Shown piece after piece: positions 7,077-17,140 of a DNA stretch of 64,000 nt (position 1 is its first letter; the number at the start of each line of letters is the position of its first letter). The notes under the pieces were generated by a model that saw only the letters and a program-made list of their open reading frames with translations, had not been told where the DNA came from and ran no database searches. The translations under genes were made by a program, and so were the position numbers. The stretch comes from Hoylesella loescheii (GTDB taxonomy: Bacteria; Bacteroidota; Bacteroidia; Bacteroidales; Bacteroidaceae): NCBI GenBank assembly GCA_021531755.1, contig JADYUK010000003.1, positions 62,001 through 126,000 of the forward strand, read 5' to 3'.

Positions 7077-9923
7077 ATGGAATTCCAAAAACAAAATATA
7101 ATTGATTTCTTGAATATAGCGTTGCAGACCGCGCCTGGACAGGGGTGTGGAGAACAATCTGTTGCTATCAATAGACTTCCAAAATCCTTTGTTGGTTTGA
7201 ATGTTGAAGCAAGTGTTGGCATAGGTAGAGCGACATCAATACCTTGGATAACATTTACAGGTTATAATCAAAGAACCTCAAATGGTATTTATCCTGCATT
7301 ATTATTCTATCGAGATGTTAACATACTCGTAGTTGCTTTTGGTATAAGCGCAACCAATAAACCAACAGAGCAATGGGACATTCCAGGATTAAAAACCTTG
7401 GAGCAATATTTTTCTGAACAGAAAATACCTCAGACACGGATAGAAAAGAAGTATAATGGATCATTCGTGCATTCTATCTTCCCGATAAATGTTGTAGATA
7501 ATAGACTGGATGAATCTCAGTTTAATGTAGATAATGTTTTCGAATCATTATCGACATTATGTGATATATATATAAAACATTTTGAAAGCAAGGCCAAGAC
7601 TAGAGATGATGAAAATCCAACCCCTCTCTCCCTATATAAGCAAGACCTACCCTCTTTCTGGGAAGATGAGAGATACAAGTGGGAAGCGGTAAAGCAGTTC
7701 CAAGACAATTGGGATATTGATGCAGGGAATTTTGGCGAGATGTTTAAAATGGCTACATCGAAGCACGTCAACCTGCTTGCATCGATGAACTATTTCCCAG
7801 TAGGCATGATCTTGAACTTCGCAGAATATGACCAAGAACGTACACGGAATATGTTCCGCACGCTTTATGATGAAAGCAGAAACCTTGCAGAACGTATCAA
7901 CTTCTTCATTGATGAATCGGAGGCTATTCGCAAGACACACGACTCTGAATGGAGAAACCACTACCAAGACCTAAGAACAATAAGCGCCTACCTGTTATTC
8001 AGATACCCAGAGAAGTACTACATCTATAAATATACTGAGCTCAAGAAGACGGTTGACATTCTTGGTGATTCCTTCTCTTTTAAGGGAAAAAGCGATAATG
8101 GAACATTCTACGCTTCCTGTGTGGAATACCTTAACGGCTTGTGTGCAAGACTTGTTGCTGACGAGGAGTTGCAATCAATGATGCACGAAAGACTTGACAA
8201 TGACGATGCTTGCTATAATGACGATGCAAGACATATCACAACAACTGATTTCTTTTTCTATGTGGGAAAACGGCTTGACATGAAACGACTGAACCGCGAA
8301 TCTACAGATGCTAATGTTGACATAGATGATAATACAGATGTTGAATCTCCAAACGACACTCCGAGTATTTGGGTTTATTCCCCAGGGGAAGGTGCGCGCA
8401 AATGGCAGGAGTGTTTGGATGAAAACGTAATGCTGCTTGGCTGGGATGATATGGAGAACTTCCGTGACTATGAAACCCGGCAGGATATTGTGGAACGGTT
8501 ACGAGAGGTGTATGGCAACACCGAGAATGCATACACTAATGACAGTCTTGCCATTTGGCAGTTCTGCCGTGAAATGCGACCTGGTGACATCGTATATGTG
8601 AAACGTGGATTGACTTTGATTGTTGGTCGTGGTGTTGTGAAGGGAGGTTATACTTACAATGGCGAGCGATATGAATATAAAAATAGCCGTGCCGTAGAAT
8701 GGACGCATTCAGGTGAATGGGAATACCCCAAGAAACTTCCGATGAAGACGTTGACACGTATCAACGACTATAAGGAAATGGTAGAACGGCTGGAGGGATT
8801 GTTTGATCCTCAGGAGATAATCGAGCAACTTTCTTTCAATATGCCAACTGTTGTTGAAGGTATCAAAAAAACGGGTCTTCTCTATGAAGACAAACTTATT
8901 AAGCGTTATGCTTGTTCGTTGATGACCAAGCCATTTGTTATCCTTAGCGGTTTGGCTGGTTCGGGAAAGACGCAATTGGCATTGGCTTTTGCCCGTGTTA
9001 TGAGCGAGGATGTGAAACAGCAGCTTTGTGTTGTGCCCGTGGGTGCCGACTGGACTAACCGTGAGCCTCTATTGGGATATCCTAATGCCTTAAAGCAGGG
9101 AGAGTATATGCTGCCTGAGAGCGGTGCTTTGCAGATAATGATGCGAGCATTGCGTAACCCACAAAAGCCTTACTTCCTGGTACTCGACGAAATGAATCTG
9201 AGCTATGTGGAACGATACTTTGCTGATTTTCTCTCTGCCCTGGAGAGCCATGAAGAAATTCCTCTGTGGGAGAAGCCTGACGAGTGTGACTCGGAGGTTC
9301 CTGCTAAGATAGCTCTGCCTAGAAACCTATTCATCATCGGTACCATCAACGTTGACGAGACCACTTATATGTTCTCGCCCAGGGTTCTTGATCGTGCCAA
9401 TGTCATCGAGTTCAAAATATCCGATGACGAGATGGACAGATTTTTGAAGCAGAATATGAATATCGATGTTCAAGCTGCAGATGGTCTGTGTGCAAATATG
9501 GGACAAGACTTCGTTGCGAAATCTACCAAGAAGGATACAGAGAGCAGTGAGTTGGCACAGAAGACTTTGTGTGACTTCTTCAAGGTGCTGAAGAGAGTGA
9601 ATGCAGAATTCGGCTATCGATCAGCAACAGAGATATATCGCTTTATCGCTAATGCTAAAGCGTGTGCCGAGGGTATGACGGAAGATGAAATACTGGATGC
9701 TGCCATCGTGCAGAAACTGCTACCCAAATTGCATGGTAGTCGCAAGAAACTGGAGCCTGCGTTGAAGGCTCTTTGGGGATTGTCTATGCAGAATGAACAT
9801 ACTACTGAGGCTATCACTCGCGATAACGTGGCATTTGCAAAGTTCCCAGAAGCGGCTGACAAGATTCAGCGTATGATGCAGACTGCCCTTGATAACGGAT
9901 TCACAAGTTTTGCAGAGGCATAA
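7077..9923 (+). CDS. mcrB: McrB-like AAA+ GTPase with DUF3578 and PUA/EVE-like domains
   Basis: This 948-aa protein combines three modules. Residues 1-190 match the DUF3578 (MrcB N-terminal) domain, a likely DNA or modified-base reader. Residues 430-555 look like a PUA/EVE-type fold (GDIVYVKRGLTLIVGRG) that could bind modified bases. Residues 590-900 are the AAA+ motor: Walker A GLAGSGKTQLAL near residue 625, Walker B FLVLDEMN near 700, and the McrB-type GTINVDETTYMFSPRVLDRA near 755. McrB hexamers hydrolyse GTP and move along DNA, with McrC cutting methylated or otherwise modified DNA. The protein is about twice the size of E. coli McrB. mcrC follows after three bases. Confidence 0.85.
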   Translation: MEFQKQNIIDFLNIALQTAPGQGCGEQSVAINRLPKSFVGLNVEASVGIGRATSIPWITFTGYNQRTSNGIYPALLFYRDVNILVVAFGISATNKPTEQWDIPGLKTLEQYFSEQKIPQTRIEKKYNGSFVHSIFPINVVDNRLDESQFNVDNVFESLSTLCDIYIKHFESKAKTRDDENPTPLSLYKQDLPSFWEDERYKWEAVKQFQDNWDIDAGNFGEMFKMATSKHVNLLASMNYFPVGMILNFAEYDQERTRNMFRTLYDESRNLAERINFFIDESEAIRKTHDSEWRNHYQDLRTISAYLLFRYPEKYYIYKYTELKKTVDILGDSFSFKGKSDNGTFYASCVEYLNGLCARLVADEELQSMMHERLDNDDACYNDDARHITTTDFFFYVGKRLDMKRLNRESTDANVDIDDNTDVESPNDTPSIWVYSPGEGARKWQECLDENVMLLGWDDMENFRDYETRQDIVERLREVYGNTENAYTNDSLAIWQFCREMRPGDIVYVKRGLTLIVGRGVVKGGYTYNGERYEYKNSRAVEWTHSGEWEYPKKLPMKTLTRINDYKEMVERLEGLFDPQEIIEQLSFNMPTVVEGIKKTGLLYEDKLIKRYACSLMTKPFVILSGLAGSGKTQLALAFARVMSEDVKQQLCVVPVGADWTNREPLLGYPNALKQGEYMLPESGALQIMMRALRNPQKPYFLVLDEMNLSYVERYFADFLSALESHEEIPLWEKPDECDSEVPAKIALPRNLFIIGTINVDETTYMFSPRVLDRANVIEFKISDDEMDRFLKQNMNIDVQAADGLCANMGQDFVAKSTKKDTESSELAQKTLCDFFKVLKRVNAEFGYRSATEIYRFIANAKACAEGMTEDEILDAAIVQKLLPKLHGSRKKLEPALKALWGLSMQNEHTTEAITRDNVAFAKFPEAADKIQRMMQTALDNGFTSFAEA

Positions 9924-9926
9924 AAG

Positions 9927-12248
9927 ATGAAAGTTGATAAGCTCGAAATACCCATAATAGGCAACTTTGGAGAAATCAAGTTGTATATATATCCAGCCTT
10001 AGGCAGCTCAATGCTGTTTGAGGAAGAAGATGCTGTGGATTATGGTGAATCTCGCTGGCAGCTACAGGAGGGATGTACTTACGAGTATGAATTAGTGTCG
10101 GACAATGGCCACACATATCAGTTCATGGATGAGGATGAAATCGTTCGTTTCTCTCATTCTCCAAGACATCCTAATGCTGGTACGCTGAAGACGGGTATTT
10201 ACGTTGGTTCCTTGTCATTAGCCATTAGGGATACAGAGCTTGGCTGTGAAATTGCCAAAGTGAATATAGAAATTAAGTCAGTTAAAGCAGAATATCGAAC
10301 CGACTATCGCAAGATGCTGGAGGACATTACTGCATACTATACTGACTTGGTGCTGATGCAAGGAAGTCCCGTGACGCAAAAACTGGAGATTGACAATGAT
10401 ACACCTCAACAAACTCTTTATCAACGTTATGCCTTTGTGCGAAGCATCGTGGAAAATTCTGCTTTTCAAGAGGCCATCAACAAGATTGTCGCCAGTCCTG
10501 TACGTAAATGGGAAGAGACCATTGTAGAGCGTGACGTGAGCAATGTGAAGCGTCTGAGTCGCAGGAATATGCATCAGATAGCCTCCTCTCGCGACCGAAT
10601 TCCAGTTTGTAATGGTGACGAAATAGGATTGCCTCATGGATTAAACTCCGTGCCTCGTACACTGACAGTTGCCTATAAAAGGGATACGTTGGATAATCAA
10701 GAGAACCAGTTCGTGAAGTTTGTGCTGCGTTCGTTTAGTTCTTTCTGCTCGGAACTTCGTGGAAAGAAGAACGCCAACGACCGTCTGAAAGCTGAGATAG
10801 ACAAGACCATGGACGTTCTGAACGGCCATTTGAGTACGCTTTTCTTCAAGCAGGTGTCAATGCCGTCGCAGTTGAATCTGAACAGTCCTGTGCTGCAACG
10901 CAAAGAGGGCTACAGAGAAATACTTCAAGCATGGCTGATGTTTGACCTTGCAGCCAAACTGTCGTGGAAAGGAGGTGACAATGTCTATGAGGCAGGCAAG
11001 AGGAATGTGGCAGTGCTCTATGAATACTGGGTGTTCTTCAAACTGCTGGAGGTCATTAGCCGTGTGTTTGATATCGACCCTGTAAGCGTCAACAAACTCG
11101 TCAAGACGGATGCCGACCGAATTAACCTTGAGATTCAGCAGGGTAAAATGACCATGATAGAAGGTCTGTATGATACTGGCAGCAGAAAGTTCAATGTCAG
11201 GTTCTACTACAACCGTACATTTGCCCACACACGAGAGGACGAAGAACTAGATAAGTCGGGTTCGTGGACGATGAACATGCGTCCCGACTATACGTTATCG
11301 ATATGGCCAGGAGAAATAAGCATAGATCAAGCAGAACGAGAAGATTTGATTGTTCATATTCACTTCGATGCCAAGTATCGAGTCAACAAGATTGACCTTG
11401 GTGTGGATGATTCGATGAATGATGAACAAATGTCGGAGGCTTTACTCAACGAAAAAAAAGAACAGGAGGAAGGTATATATAAGCGTGCAGACCTGTTAAA
11501 AATGCACGCCTACAAGGATGCCATTCGTCGCACAAGTGGTGCTTACATTCTCTATCCAGGAACGGTTCAGCGACGGTTGAAGGGATTCCATGAGATTATC
11601 CCTGGATTAGGAGCTTTCTGTCTGACACCTTCAAACTATGACGAAGAGCTTATCACGCTTCAGGTGTTCCTGCTGAAGATAGTGGAACATATGCTTGACC
11701 GCACAAGTCAACGTGAGCGAATGTCATATTATATTAATAATGTGTATAATACGCCATCTAAAAGCGTGCGTGAGGAGATGCCTGAACCAGCAGGAGATAA
11801 TCGCGATTTCTTGCCCGATGAGACATGGGTAGTTTTAGGCTATGTGAAGAATGATAAACAGTTGGAGTGGATTCGTAAAACTGGCCTATACAACTTCCGT
11901 ACAGGTACACAGAACGGCTCAATTCGGTTGAGTCGGAATCTTGTATCCAGTCGTTATTTACTCTTACATGCTCATGGCGAGAGTATTCAATTCGTACGGC
12001 TAGCCGATGAAGGACCTCGTGTATTCCGACGTTCAGACCTGCTCAGAATGGGCTACCCTCCTTCAGATAATGAGGAAAAGAAGAAAGATGATATATACAT
12101 TGTATATCGTTTGGAGCCAAATAATACTGAACCTGAATGGGTGCAGTACCATTGGCAAATTAGTGAAGTAACGGATAATAAAGGCAATCGCTCTGCTGTA
12201 CCAGAACCTGTTAAATTGAGTGATTTGATGCTAAAAGCCAAGAAGTAA
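9927..12248 (+). CDS. mcrC: McrC-like DUF2357 nuclease subunit
   Basis: This 773-aa partner of the McrB-like protein carries a DUF2357-type N-terminal half followed by a PD-(D/E)xK nuclease core. The aspartate is in MRPDYTLSIW near residue 450 and the D-x-K element is HFDAKYR near residue 480. After the nuclease (from about residue 610) comes an extra domain with DETWVVLGYVKN and FRTGTQNGSIRLSR. McrC activates the McrB GTPase and cuts DNA. It starts three bases after mcrB, indicating coupled expression. The size and the C-terminal addition are larger than in the classical McrC (about 350 aa). Confidence 0.8.
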   Translation: MKVDKLEIPIIGNFGEIKLYIYPALGSSMLFEEEDAVDYGESRWQLQEGCTYEYELVSDNGHTYQFMDEDEIVRFSHSPRHPNAGTLKTGIYVGSLSLAIRDTELGCEIAKVNIEIKSVKAEYRTDYRKMLEDITAYYTDLVLMQGSPVTQKLEIDNDTPQQTLYQRYAFVRSIVENSAFQEAINKIVASPVRKWEETIVERDVSNVKRLSRRNMHQIASSRDRIPVCNGDEIGLPHGLNSVPRTLTVAYKRDTLDNQENQFVKFVLRSFSSFCSELRGKKNANDRLKAEIDKTMDVLNGHLSTLFFKQVSMPSQLNLNSPVLQRKEGYREILQAWLMFDLAAKLSWKGGDNVYEAGKRNVAVLYEYWVFFKLLEVISRVFDIDPVSVNKLVKTDADRINLEIQQGKMTMIEGLYDTGSRKFNVRFYYNRTFAHTREDEELDKSGSWTMNMRPDYTLSIWPGEISIDQAEREDLIVHIHFDAKYRVNKIDLGVDDSMNDEQMSEALLNEKKEQEEGIYKRADLLKMHAYKDAIRRTSGAYILYPGTVQRRLKGFHEIIPGLGAFCLTPSNYDEELITLQVFLLKIVEHMLDRTSQRERMSYYINNVYNTPSKSVREEMPEPAGDNRDFLPDETWVVLGYVKNDKQLEWIRKTGLYNFRTGTQNGSIRLSRNLVSSRYLLLHAHGESIQFVRLADEGPRVFRRSDLLRMGYPPSDNEEKKKDDIYIVYRLEPNNTEPEWVQYHWQISEVTDNKGNRSAVPEPVKLSDLMLKAKK

Positions 12249-12273
12249 AGCTTATAACTATTTTTCGTCGAGT

Positions 12274-12840
12274 ATGATAGAACTTGGTCATTATGCAAAT
12301 GCATTCTCAAACCTTCATACTGCAAAGATGAAGGAACATAAAGCACCACACAAGGCGGTGCTCCTATTGTCCATCATAGATCTTGTGGAAGAAGGCACAA
12401 TTGCATCTCCTCGTATCTATTTGTCAGACGAACTGATAGATAGATTCAATAAGGTGTGGCATCATTATTTAGGAATATCTGCCATCTTTTCTCCAGACAT
12501 CACAAAACCATTCTTTCACATGCAGCATGAACGTTTTTGGCGATTAGTTGAGCTCGGAGAATCTGCTTTATCAATGGTAGCAGAAGATTACCCGTATGTG
12601 GAAGAATGCAAGCAGACAAAAAATTTGCCAACTGGCGCATATTCTATAAAAGCCATGCGTAATGCGTTTCAGTTTGCGGATATTGATGGACTGCTCTTTC
12701 AATTGTTACAGAATGCTGATGCTAGAGCCATGCTTCGAGTAATATTGATTAATGAGTATCTTACAAATCAACCGACTAAAACGATGCCAAATATCACTCA
12801 GCTGATAATGGCATTACCATTCATCGCACTCGTTGCATAA
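12274..12840 (+). CDS. ScoMcrA sulfur-binding-domain-like protein without HNH
   Basis: This 188-aa protein opens with FSNLHTAKMKEHKAPHKAVL and LLLSIIDLVEEG, the A-P-H-K-x-x-L-L-L signature of the N-terminal domain found ahead of HNH nucleases in ScoMcrA-type and related restriction proteins. It also has the later F-H/F-W pattern (PFFHMQHERFWRLVE) typical of that family. In ScoMcrA this domain recognises phosphorothioate DNA. Here it stands alone, while an HNH protein lacking it lies upstream at 5268, suggesting a split enzyme. Sulfur recognition itself is not shown by the sequence. Confidence 0.5.
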   Translation: MIELGHYANAFSNLHTAKMKEHKAPHKAVLLLSIIDLVEEGTIASPRIYLSDELIDRFNKVWHHYLGISAIFSPDITKPFFHMQHERFWRLVELGESALSMVAEDYPYVEECKQTKNLPTGAYSIKAMRNAFQFADIDGLLFQLLQNADARAMLRVILINEYLTNQPTKTMPNITQLIMALPFIALVA

Positions 12841-12912
12841 AATAATGCATCTTCCAAGGATAAGCCTTTAGAAGACAATCACAATGAAGAAGAATAGTAC
12901 AATAAAAAACAT

Positions 12913-13263
12913 ATGAGCGAAAAGCAGAAATACATTGACATTGAAGCTTACGAGCGTGTGGCAGAGCCACATAAGCGTGAGAGAGTCTCGGCTTGGCGTA
13001 CCGCTATAGGTCTTCAGGACGTGGATGGACTTCGTGTGTCTGACTATCTGAAAGAAACGGCTGTACGACACATTGAGGGAGACATTACCATCGATGAGGT
13101 TAGAGAACAACTTCGATCATACTACGTAAACAAGACAACACATGATTTGTCCACCAAAGGAACTATTTTCATCCGACAAGTTACACGACAACCACCCTCG
13201 CCATCCTCGTCAGAAATATCTGCTGGCAGCAAAAGAACGTGGGATTATATAATAACCAAATAA
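12913..13263 (+). pseudogene. Truncated VbhA-type antitoxin/Fic fusion remnant
   Basis: Residues 1-80 (YERVAEPHKRERVSAWRTAI, then VSDYLKETAVRHIEGDITID) match the antitoxin-like N-terminus that precedes a Fic domain in Bacteroidetes fusion proteins. VRHIEG corresponds to the (S/T)xxxE(G/N) inhibitory motif with V in the first position. After HDLSTKG the sequence stops resembling that family and the Fic catalytic domain is missing. I infer a deletion remnant that ends in unrelated sequence; a surviving stand-alone antitoxin cannot be excluded. Confidence 0.5.
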
Positions 13264-13336
13264 TGAAGTAGAACAATAATATCTCTAAAACGGTTTTTAA
13301 GTTGTTTCCATCAAACGAAAAAAATAATAAACCTTA

Positions 13337-16300
13337 ATGGCACATTTACTGTCAAACATAGTATCTGACCGTCTCACACGACTTAATGGAGCTACATTCC
13401 AAAGTCTGTGTGATGAATACTTGTGTTATAAATTCTATAACCACATCAGGGTATTTGACAGAGAAGGTTCACAGCGAGTTAAAGATAAGACTATTGCTGG
13501 AACTCCCGATACTTTATTCATTCTTGACGATGATTCTGTAATTTATGTTGAGACGACAACTGTGGATAGAGGGATTGTGGAAAAACTTAAATCTGATATT
13601 GACGCATGTTTTGATACGAAAAAATCTGTATTTGACAACAACGACATAAGGGCTATCTATCTATGCTACAACAGCAATCTTGATTCGAAGCAAGTAAAAG
13701 AAATAGATGTTCATGCTGGTGATACTCTAGTTTACCACATAAATCTAGATCTCCTTACTAACGAAATCTGTCATTTCCAACCTTGGCTTGCTGAATCATA
13801 TTTGGATGTTAGCGAACTTTCTCATGATATTTTCTCCATCAGTTTGTTCGTAAAGAAATACAACGAGTCAGCAAAACATTTCTCTTACCCACTTAATAAT
13901 GAATTCAAGTTTAGAGAGAACGAGAAAAAGAAGTTGTACGAATCTATTGCCTCGAATCCAATAACAGTTGTACGAGGTGCTCCTGGTATAGGAAAGACTC
14001 GAATTGCCACAGAAGTTTTACAAGAATATTCAAAAAACGAAAATTGTAGAGTTGTAGCGATTCGTTCTCTAACTAATGATATACAGCCAAAACTGCGTAT
14101 GATTTTAGGCGAACCTGATACGAACTATATATTGTTCTTCGATGATGCCAATGTAAGTATTAAAGATGATACATTACTCACCAAACTGTTGGAGGACAAT
14201 CCATCTTCGCTAAAGGTTGTAATGACCGTCAAAGATCATGCCTATTCTGACTTAGCGGATTCTCTTCTGGAGTACAAACCGAAAACGCTTGAATTAAAAG
14301 CGTTTACACATTCAGAAATTGAAGACATAATCAGTTCTGAACCGTTTAACATTGACATCTTCACCATAAAGACACACATTTCCAGTTTAGTTGCAGGAAA
14401 TGTGCGTCTTGCCGCAATGATGGCAAAGGTTGTAAGCGAAAAAGGCTATAAACAATTGATTAATAGCATAGAGGAACTATACGACGTTTATTTCAAAGGG
14501 TTATACAAAACAAAGGATGAAACAGAACTGAAACTACTGTCTGTACTTTCTGTGTTTAGGTCATTAGAGTTTGGGACAGACAATACTGATGAAATTTTAA
14601 AAACAATAGGTATAGACATTGAGAAGGTTCTTGATGCAATAAACACGCTTGACAGAAAAGATTTTATTGATGTTAGACATTCTGGTGATAAAATTATCGC
14701 AAGAATCTCTGACCAGAACATAGCCGCCTATACATTGCGAAACTTTGTTATTGGACAAGGGGTAATCTCTTTTACATCCATATTCAGACACTATTTCAAG
14801 CAATGGCATCGTCTAATACAAGAAGCAATTTATCAGGCAAATTATATACCTCATGATAAAAACTTTAACGACTCAATCCATAAGTTGCTGATTGATTATC
14901 TTGATAATATAGAAGACGATGAAGAGTTGACAAGGACGGTTTACAAGGATTTTTGGGCATACATTCCTGACGAAGCATTTCAGTATTGGAATGAAATCAT
15001 TCAATCTGTGCCTAAGGTTTCTTGTGAGAGCATCACAACGTCCTATTCTCTTAATCAGTTTTCTTTCCATCAAGATGAAGTTCTCATCTCTTTGATGCTT
15101 TTCCTTGCTTCAGGGAAAGAGTATTGTGAACTGTCACTTGAACTCATGCTCGATTATTGCCACCGAGATGTAAACCATCTGCCTGAACTTGCATATTGGC
15201 TAAAAGAGCGTACTGCATACGAACCGACCGATGTGGAATGCCAATTACCCATGATGAACAACATTGTGGATTATTTGGCATTACGTATCATTAAGGGAGA
15301 CATACTTGCTAAGCATCTTTTTGTTGCTCTTGCAGAGAAGTATTTGGAACAAAGGTCACAACATAATCGAACAATCGGCAGAAATTTTACTATAACAACA
15401 TTCAATTTGGTTGCCTCAGATAGCATTGTCAAATTAAGACAGAAAGTTTGGAAAAACCTCTTCTACTTGCACCATTCGCTTACATTAGAGGTTAATAATT
15501 GCATTTGGCACTATCTAAATTGTTTTCAACAAGGAAACGATGACGTTGTTATAGCTGATTTGGAACTTCTTATTCCTTTTGTACAAGAGAATTTGAATGC
15601 TGATTCTTTCTCCGATACATTGCTTGTCCAATGTCTAATTGACAGAAGTAAAGGTTATCATAGCATAGATACTGCCAACCTCAAAAGTAAATTCGATACA
15701 GAGGATTACCGCTTCTATCAGTTACTCAAATATAGTGGTAGGGAGTATGACTATGATCTCAATAATTTTATTAAAGACAAGGAGACTGTTTTTCCAAAAT
15801 CAATTAAAATAGAAAACAAGAATGATGTAATCCAAGTTGTAGAAAGAATACAGTATTTGCTGAAAACTGTTGATATACAAAAGATCTCATTTGGCGTTTC
15901 TATCTTGAACGAGGTTACAGCTAAGAACGATTTGGATTTGGGCATTTTCATGTTCAAACAGCTCCTTTCTTCGGTTCCTTCATTTGCAAATGTATTCATT
16001 GTGTCAAGAGTTTTGTCTTTCTTGTCAACAACGAATAGATATTTGGATTTAGAATCTTTCATATTTGAATACCAAGGCGAACAAGCTACCGCATTGGCAT
16101 TGACTTATCTTAGGATTCTTCCGGAAGAATCTGTTTGCAGCTACCATAAAGATAAATTAAAGGAGTGTATCCGAAAAGTTACAAGCGACATCTCTATCTG
16201 TCCGCAAGAATACATAAAATTCTGTGACGTAAGAGAACTTCTGCATGCCATCTATGATGTGAATAAAGCTTTGACTTTCAATATTAAGCTTGAACGGGAT

Positions 16301-17023
16301 TTCTATGCTGAGGAGAAATTGATCAAAAATGATTTGGAATTGTATCAACAAACATACCTACAACAACTTCAGATAGACAATGGTTTTGACTACTACAACA
16401 AGTTCATAGAGCAGCTGTATCGTGTTGACTCATCATTCGTGTTAGTTCTGTTGCGTGACTACATCCTTACAAACAAGGTTGAACTTCATCGTGGCATACC
16501 ATTCCTTTTCAATGATGGCTATGATGAAAAACTACTTTTCCTTTTATTGGACGTTATCTGTGATTCATTTTATGATTACCGAACCTGGCGAAGGAAATCT
16601 CTTGGTATCATATTCACAGATTTAGACGAGCGACATAGTGGTAATGCAAGAAAGATCCTGTTTGATTACTATAAGCAAAAGATTAATGACAAACAAAAAT
16701 TGTCTCTTATATTTGCAATAACACGTCAACTTTACCAAGATTTGTATGAGCAGATGCTGCTTGACTACGTTAACGAGAAATCTGCAGATGATTTCATGGA
16801 TATTGATTGGCACCCAAGTCATTCTACTACTATAAGTGGCTCAACGACATTCGGTGATGTTGAGAAAATAAGATGGCTACAACTTCTTTCGGTTGTTGAA
16901 AAAAGCTCTAATAGATTAAAGGTTGTTGCCATCCGCAGCAAAATTAACAAGATGGTTCGTTATGCAGAGGAATCGAGCGAGAGCGAACGTGACAGAATGT
17001 TTTTAAGAGGAGAATTAAACTAA
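13337..17023 (+). CDS. STAND-type NTPase with N-terminal PD-(D/E)xK-like domain (predicted anti-phage)
   Basis: This 1228-aa protein starts with a region near residues 55-75 (GTPDTLFILDDDSVIYVETT) that looks like the PD...E-x-T core of restriction-like nucleases found at the N-terminus of Avs-like and other STAND proteins. Walker A GAPGIGKTRIA is near residue 215 and Walker B YILFFDDAN near 265. The remaining ~750 residues are helical, as expected for a TPR- or HEAT-like sensor. STAND NTPases of this design sense a phage product, oligomerise and activate the effector. It is the last gene of the rightward block and is followed by a hairpin at 17070. The exact family is not certain. Confidence 0.65.
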   Translation: MAHLLSNIVSDRLTRLNGATFQSLCDEYLCYKFYNHIRVFDREGSQRVKDKTIAGTPDTLFILDDDSVIYVETTTVDRGIVEKLKSDIDACFDTKKSVFDNNDIRAIYLCYNSNLDSKQVKEIDVHAGDTLVYHINLDLLTNEICHFQPWLAESYLDVSELSHDIFSISLFVKKYNESAKHFSYPLNNEFKFRENEKKKLYESIASNPITVVRGAPGIGKTRIATEVLQEYSKNENCRVVAIRSLTNDIQPKLRMILGEPDTNYILFFDDANVSIKDDTLLTKLLEDNPSSLKVVMTVKDHAYSDLADSLLEYKPKTLELKAFTHSEIEDIISSEPFNIDIFTIKTHISSLVAGNVRLAAMMAKVVSEKGYKQLINSIEELYDVYFKGLYKTKDETELKLLSVLSVFRSLEFGTDNTDEILKTIGIDIEKVLDAINTLDRKDFIDVRHSGDKIIARISDQNIAAYTLRNFVIGQGVISFTSIFRHYFKQWHRLIQEAIYQANYIPHDKNFNDSIHKLLIDYLDNIEDDEELTRTVYKDFWAYIPDEAFQYWNEIIQSVPKVSCESITTSYSLNQFSFHQDEVLISLMLFLASGKEYCELSLELMLDYCHRDVNHLPELAYWLKERTAYEPTDVECQLPMMNNIVDYLALRIIKGDILAKHLFVALAEKYLEQRSQHNRTIGRNFTITTFNLVASDSIVKLRQKVWKNLFYLHHSLTLEVNNCIWHYLNCFQQGNDDVVIADLELLIPFVQENLNADSFSDTLLVQCLIDRSKGYHSIDTANLKSKFDTEDYRFYQLLKYSGREYDYDLNNFIKDKETVFPKSIKIENKNDVIQVVERIQYLLKTVDIQKISFGVSILNEVTAKNDLDLGIFMFKQLLSSVPSFANVFIVSRVLSFLSTTNRYLDLESFIFEYQGEQATALALTYLRILPEESVCSYHKDKLKECIRKVTSDISICPQEYIKFCDVRELLHAIYDVNKALTFNIKLERDFYAEEKLIKNDLELYQQTYLQQLQIDNGFDYYNKFIEQLYRVDSSFVLVLLRDYILTNKVELHRGIPFLFNDGYDEKLLFLLLDVICDSFYDYRTWRRKSLGIIFTDLDERHSGNARKILFDYYKQKINDKQKLSLIFAITRQLYQDLYEQMLLDYVNEKSADDFMDIDWHPSHSTTISGSTTFGDVEKIRWLQLLSVVEKSSNRLKVVAIRSKINKMVRYAEESSESERDRMFLRGELN

Positions 17024-17069
17024 TTTTGGAAAGAATAACATCAAATACAATATTTCCAAATTAATTTTT

Positions 17070-17101
17070 GAGTGGTCGTTCCCGAATTGGAATGACCACT
17101 C
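17070..17101. terminator. Hairpin between convergent genes
   Basis: GAGTGGTCGTTC (17070-17081) pairs with GAATGACCACTC (17090-17101), with one G-T wobble. It separates the STAND gene (ends 17023) from the leftward relaxase gene (ends 17141) and probably stops transcription from both sides. Confidence 0.65.
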
Positions 17102-17140
17102 ATTATTATATATAAGCATGCGTGTGTAGGCTTTTCGTAA

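Noticed and set aside
7517..7967. Small - strand frames within the mcrB gene
   Set aside because: Shadows of the coding frame, with no independent support.
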